Below, in pieces: positions 5,454-5,631 of a stretch of 5,631 bases of DNA. The notes below the pieces were generated by a model. That model had not been told where the DNA came from, made no database searches, and saw nothing but the letters and a program-made list of their open reading frames with translations. The stretch is from a candidate division FCPU426 bacterium. GTDB taxonomy: Bacteria; Oederibacteriota; PGYV01; Palsa-1178. Position 1 is the stretch's first letter. Each line of letters opens with the position of its first letter. The stretch lies in contig PMTB01000158.1 in the NCBI GenBank assembly GCA_003167475.1, positions 13,966-19,596 on the forward strand, written 5' to 3'. The position numbers and the translations under genes are program-made.

Positions 5454-5483
5454 ATTTTACCACTTTTACTTGCCGTATTTCAA
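5454..5483 (-). promoter_or_regulatory. Promoter-like repeat, copy 3 (secreted-protein operon)
   Basis: TTGAAA (5478-5483), an 18-nt spacer containing CGGCAAGTAAAAG, then TGGTAAAAT (extended -10, hexamer 5454-5459). This is the best -35 of the three copies. Over the 21 nt from GGC to the end of the -10 it matches copy 1 at 17 positions. The predicted start near 5447 gives a leader of about 27 nt, the same as copy 2. Confidence 0.65.
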
Positions 5484-5525
5484 GGGGTCCGTTCCTCCAT
5501 AATTATATTTCAATTTTGTCAGCAC
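5466..5525 (-). other. Tiny open frame ending in YGGTDPLKYGK
   Basis: From GTG 5525 to TAA 5466 it encodes 19 residues ending YGGTDPLKYGK. The frame stays open for five more codons to a stop at 5541-5543. A GAAAGGG sequence lies about 10 nt before the GTG, and an ATG at 5527-5529 in another frame meets a stop after two codons. The glycine-aspartate-proline string looks like the end of a real protein, so this may be the remnant of a longer gene. Its 3' end overlaps the copy 3 promoter. Low confidence either way. Confidence 0.25.
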
Positions 5526-5565
5526 TTCATTCTTTCCCTTTCATTTCTATTCTAAATTTTATTTA

Positions 5566-5594
5566 TATCTAATTGCCATATATATAACAGTCAA
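5566..5594 (-). promoter_or_regulatory. Possible promoter at the right edge
   Basis: TTGACT (5589-5594) is followed after 17 nt by TAGATA (5566-5571) on the minus strand, pointing at the tiny open frame and the secreted-protein operon. The -35 is good and the -10 mediocre. The surrounding 5541-5631 is extremely AT-rich and holds nothing else I can support. Confidence 0.3.
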
Positions 5595-5631
5595 AAGAAT
5601 CAAACAATTAAACACAATTAATAATATGCTC

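Overview
The window is about 5.6 kb of bacterial sequence, and every supportable gene lies on the minus strand, so it reads from right to left. I see no rRNA, tRNA, CRISPR array or intact insertion sequence. The organism cannot be named from the sequence. A membrane pyrophosphatase with an alanine-rich N-terminal extension and purine-rich Shine-Dalgarno (SD) sites suggest a bacterium, perhaps an uncultivated Gram-negative lineage such as Elusimicrobiota or Omnitrophota. That placement is a guess from general resemblance.

Left half (1-2900), moderate GC, housekeeping or metabolic: the first 268 codons of a membrane-bound ion-translocating pyrophosphatase (hppA) run off the left edge. Upstream of it are a strong SD site, a perfect inverted repeat and a possible promoter. 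Next comes a translationally coupled pair whose stop and start codons overlap by 4 bp (ATGA). The first gene of the pair encodes an LsrF-like class I aldolase/thiolase, the second a zinc-dependent medium-chain dehydrogenase. They probably act on one sugar- or polyol-derived substrate, but no lsr transporter, kinase or regulator is in view.

Right half (2910-5631), visibly AT-rich: a Dph6-type (DUF71) PP-loop ATPase gene, then about 500 bp without an intact gene but with short open tails and a compact fold-back sequence. Beyond that is a probable two-gene operon of unrecognised exported proteins: a signal-peptide protein with a DxDxDG loop, followed by a protein with one N-terminal membrane segment. 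The right edge holds a tiny open frame and a possible promoter.

The most interesting feature is a recurring upstream module. Three places (2955-2984, 3721-3750, 5454-5483) carry nearly the same promoter-like sequence: a CGGCAAAGAAAAG-type spacer running into an extended -10 (TGnTAwAAT). Two of them are also followed, after exactly the same 33 nt, by nearly the same SD-start block. This ties the aldolase operon, the DUF71 gene and the exported pair together, either as a regulon or as copies of a repeated element. It also indicates that the DUF71 gene starts at 3687 rather than 3702. A similar argument moves the aldolase start from 2905 to 2893.
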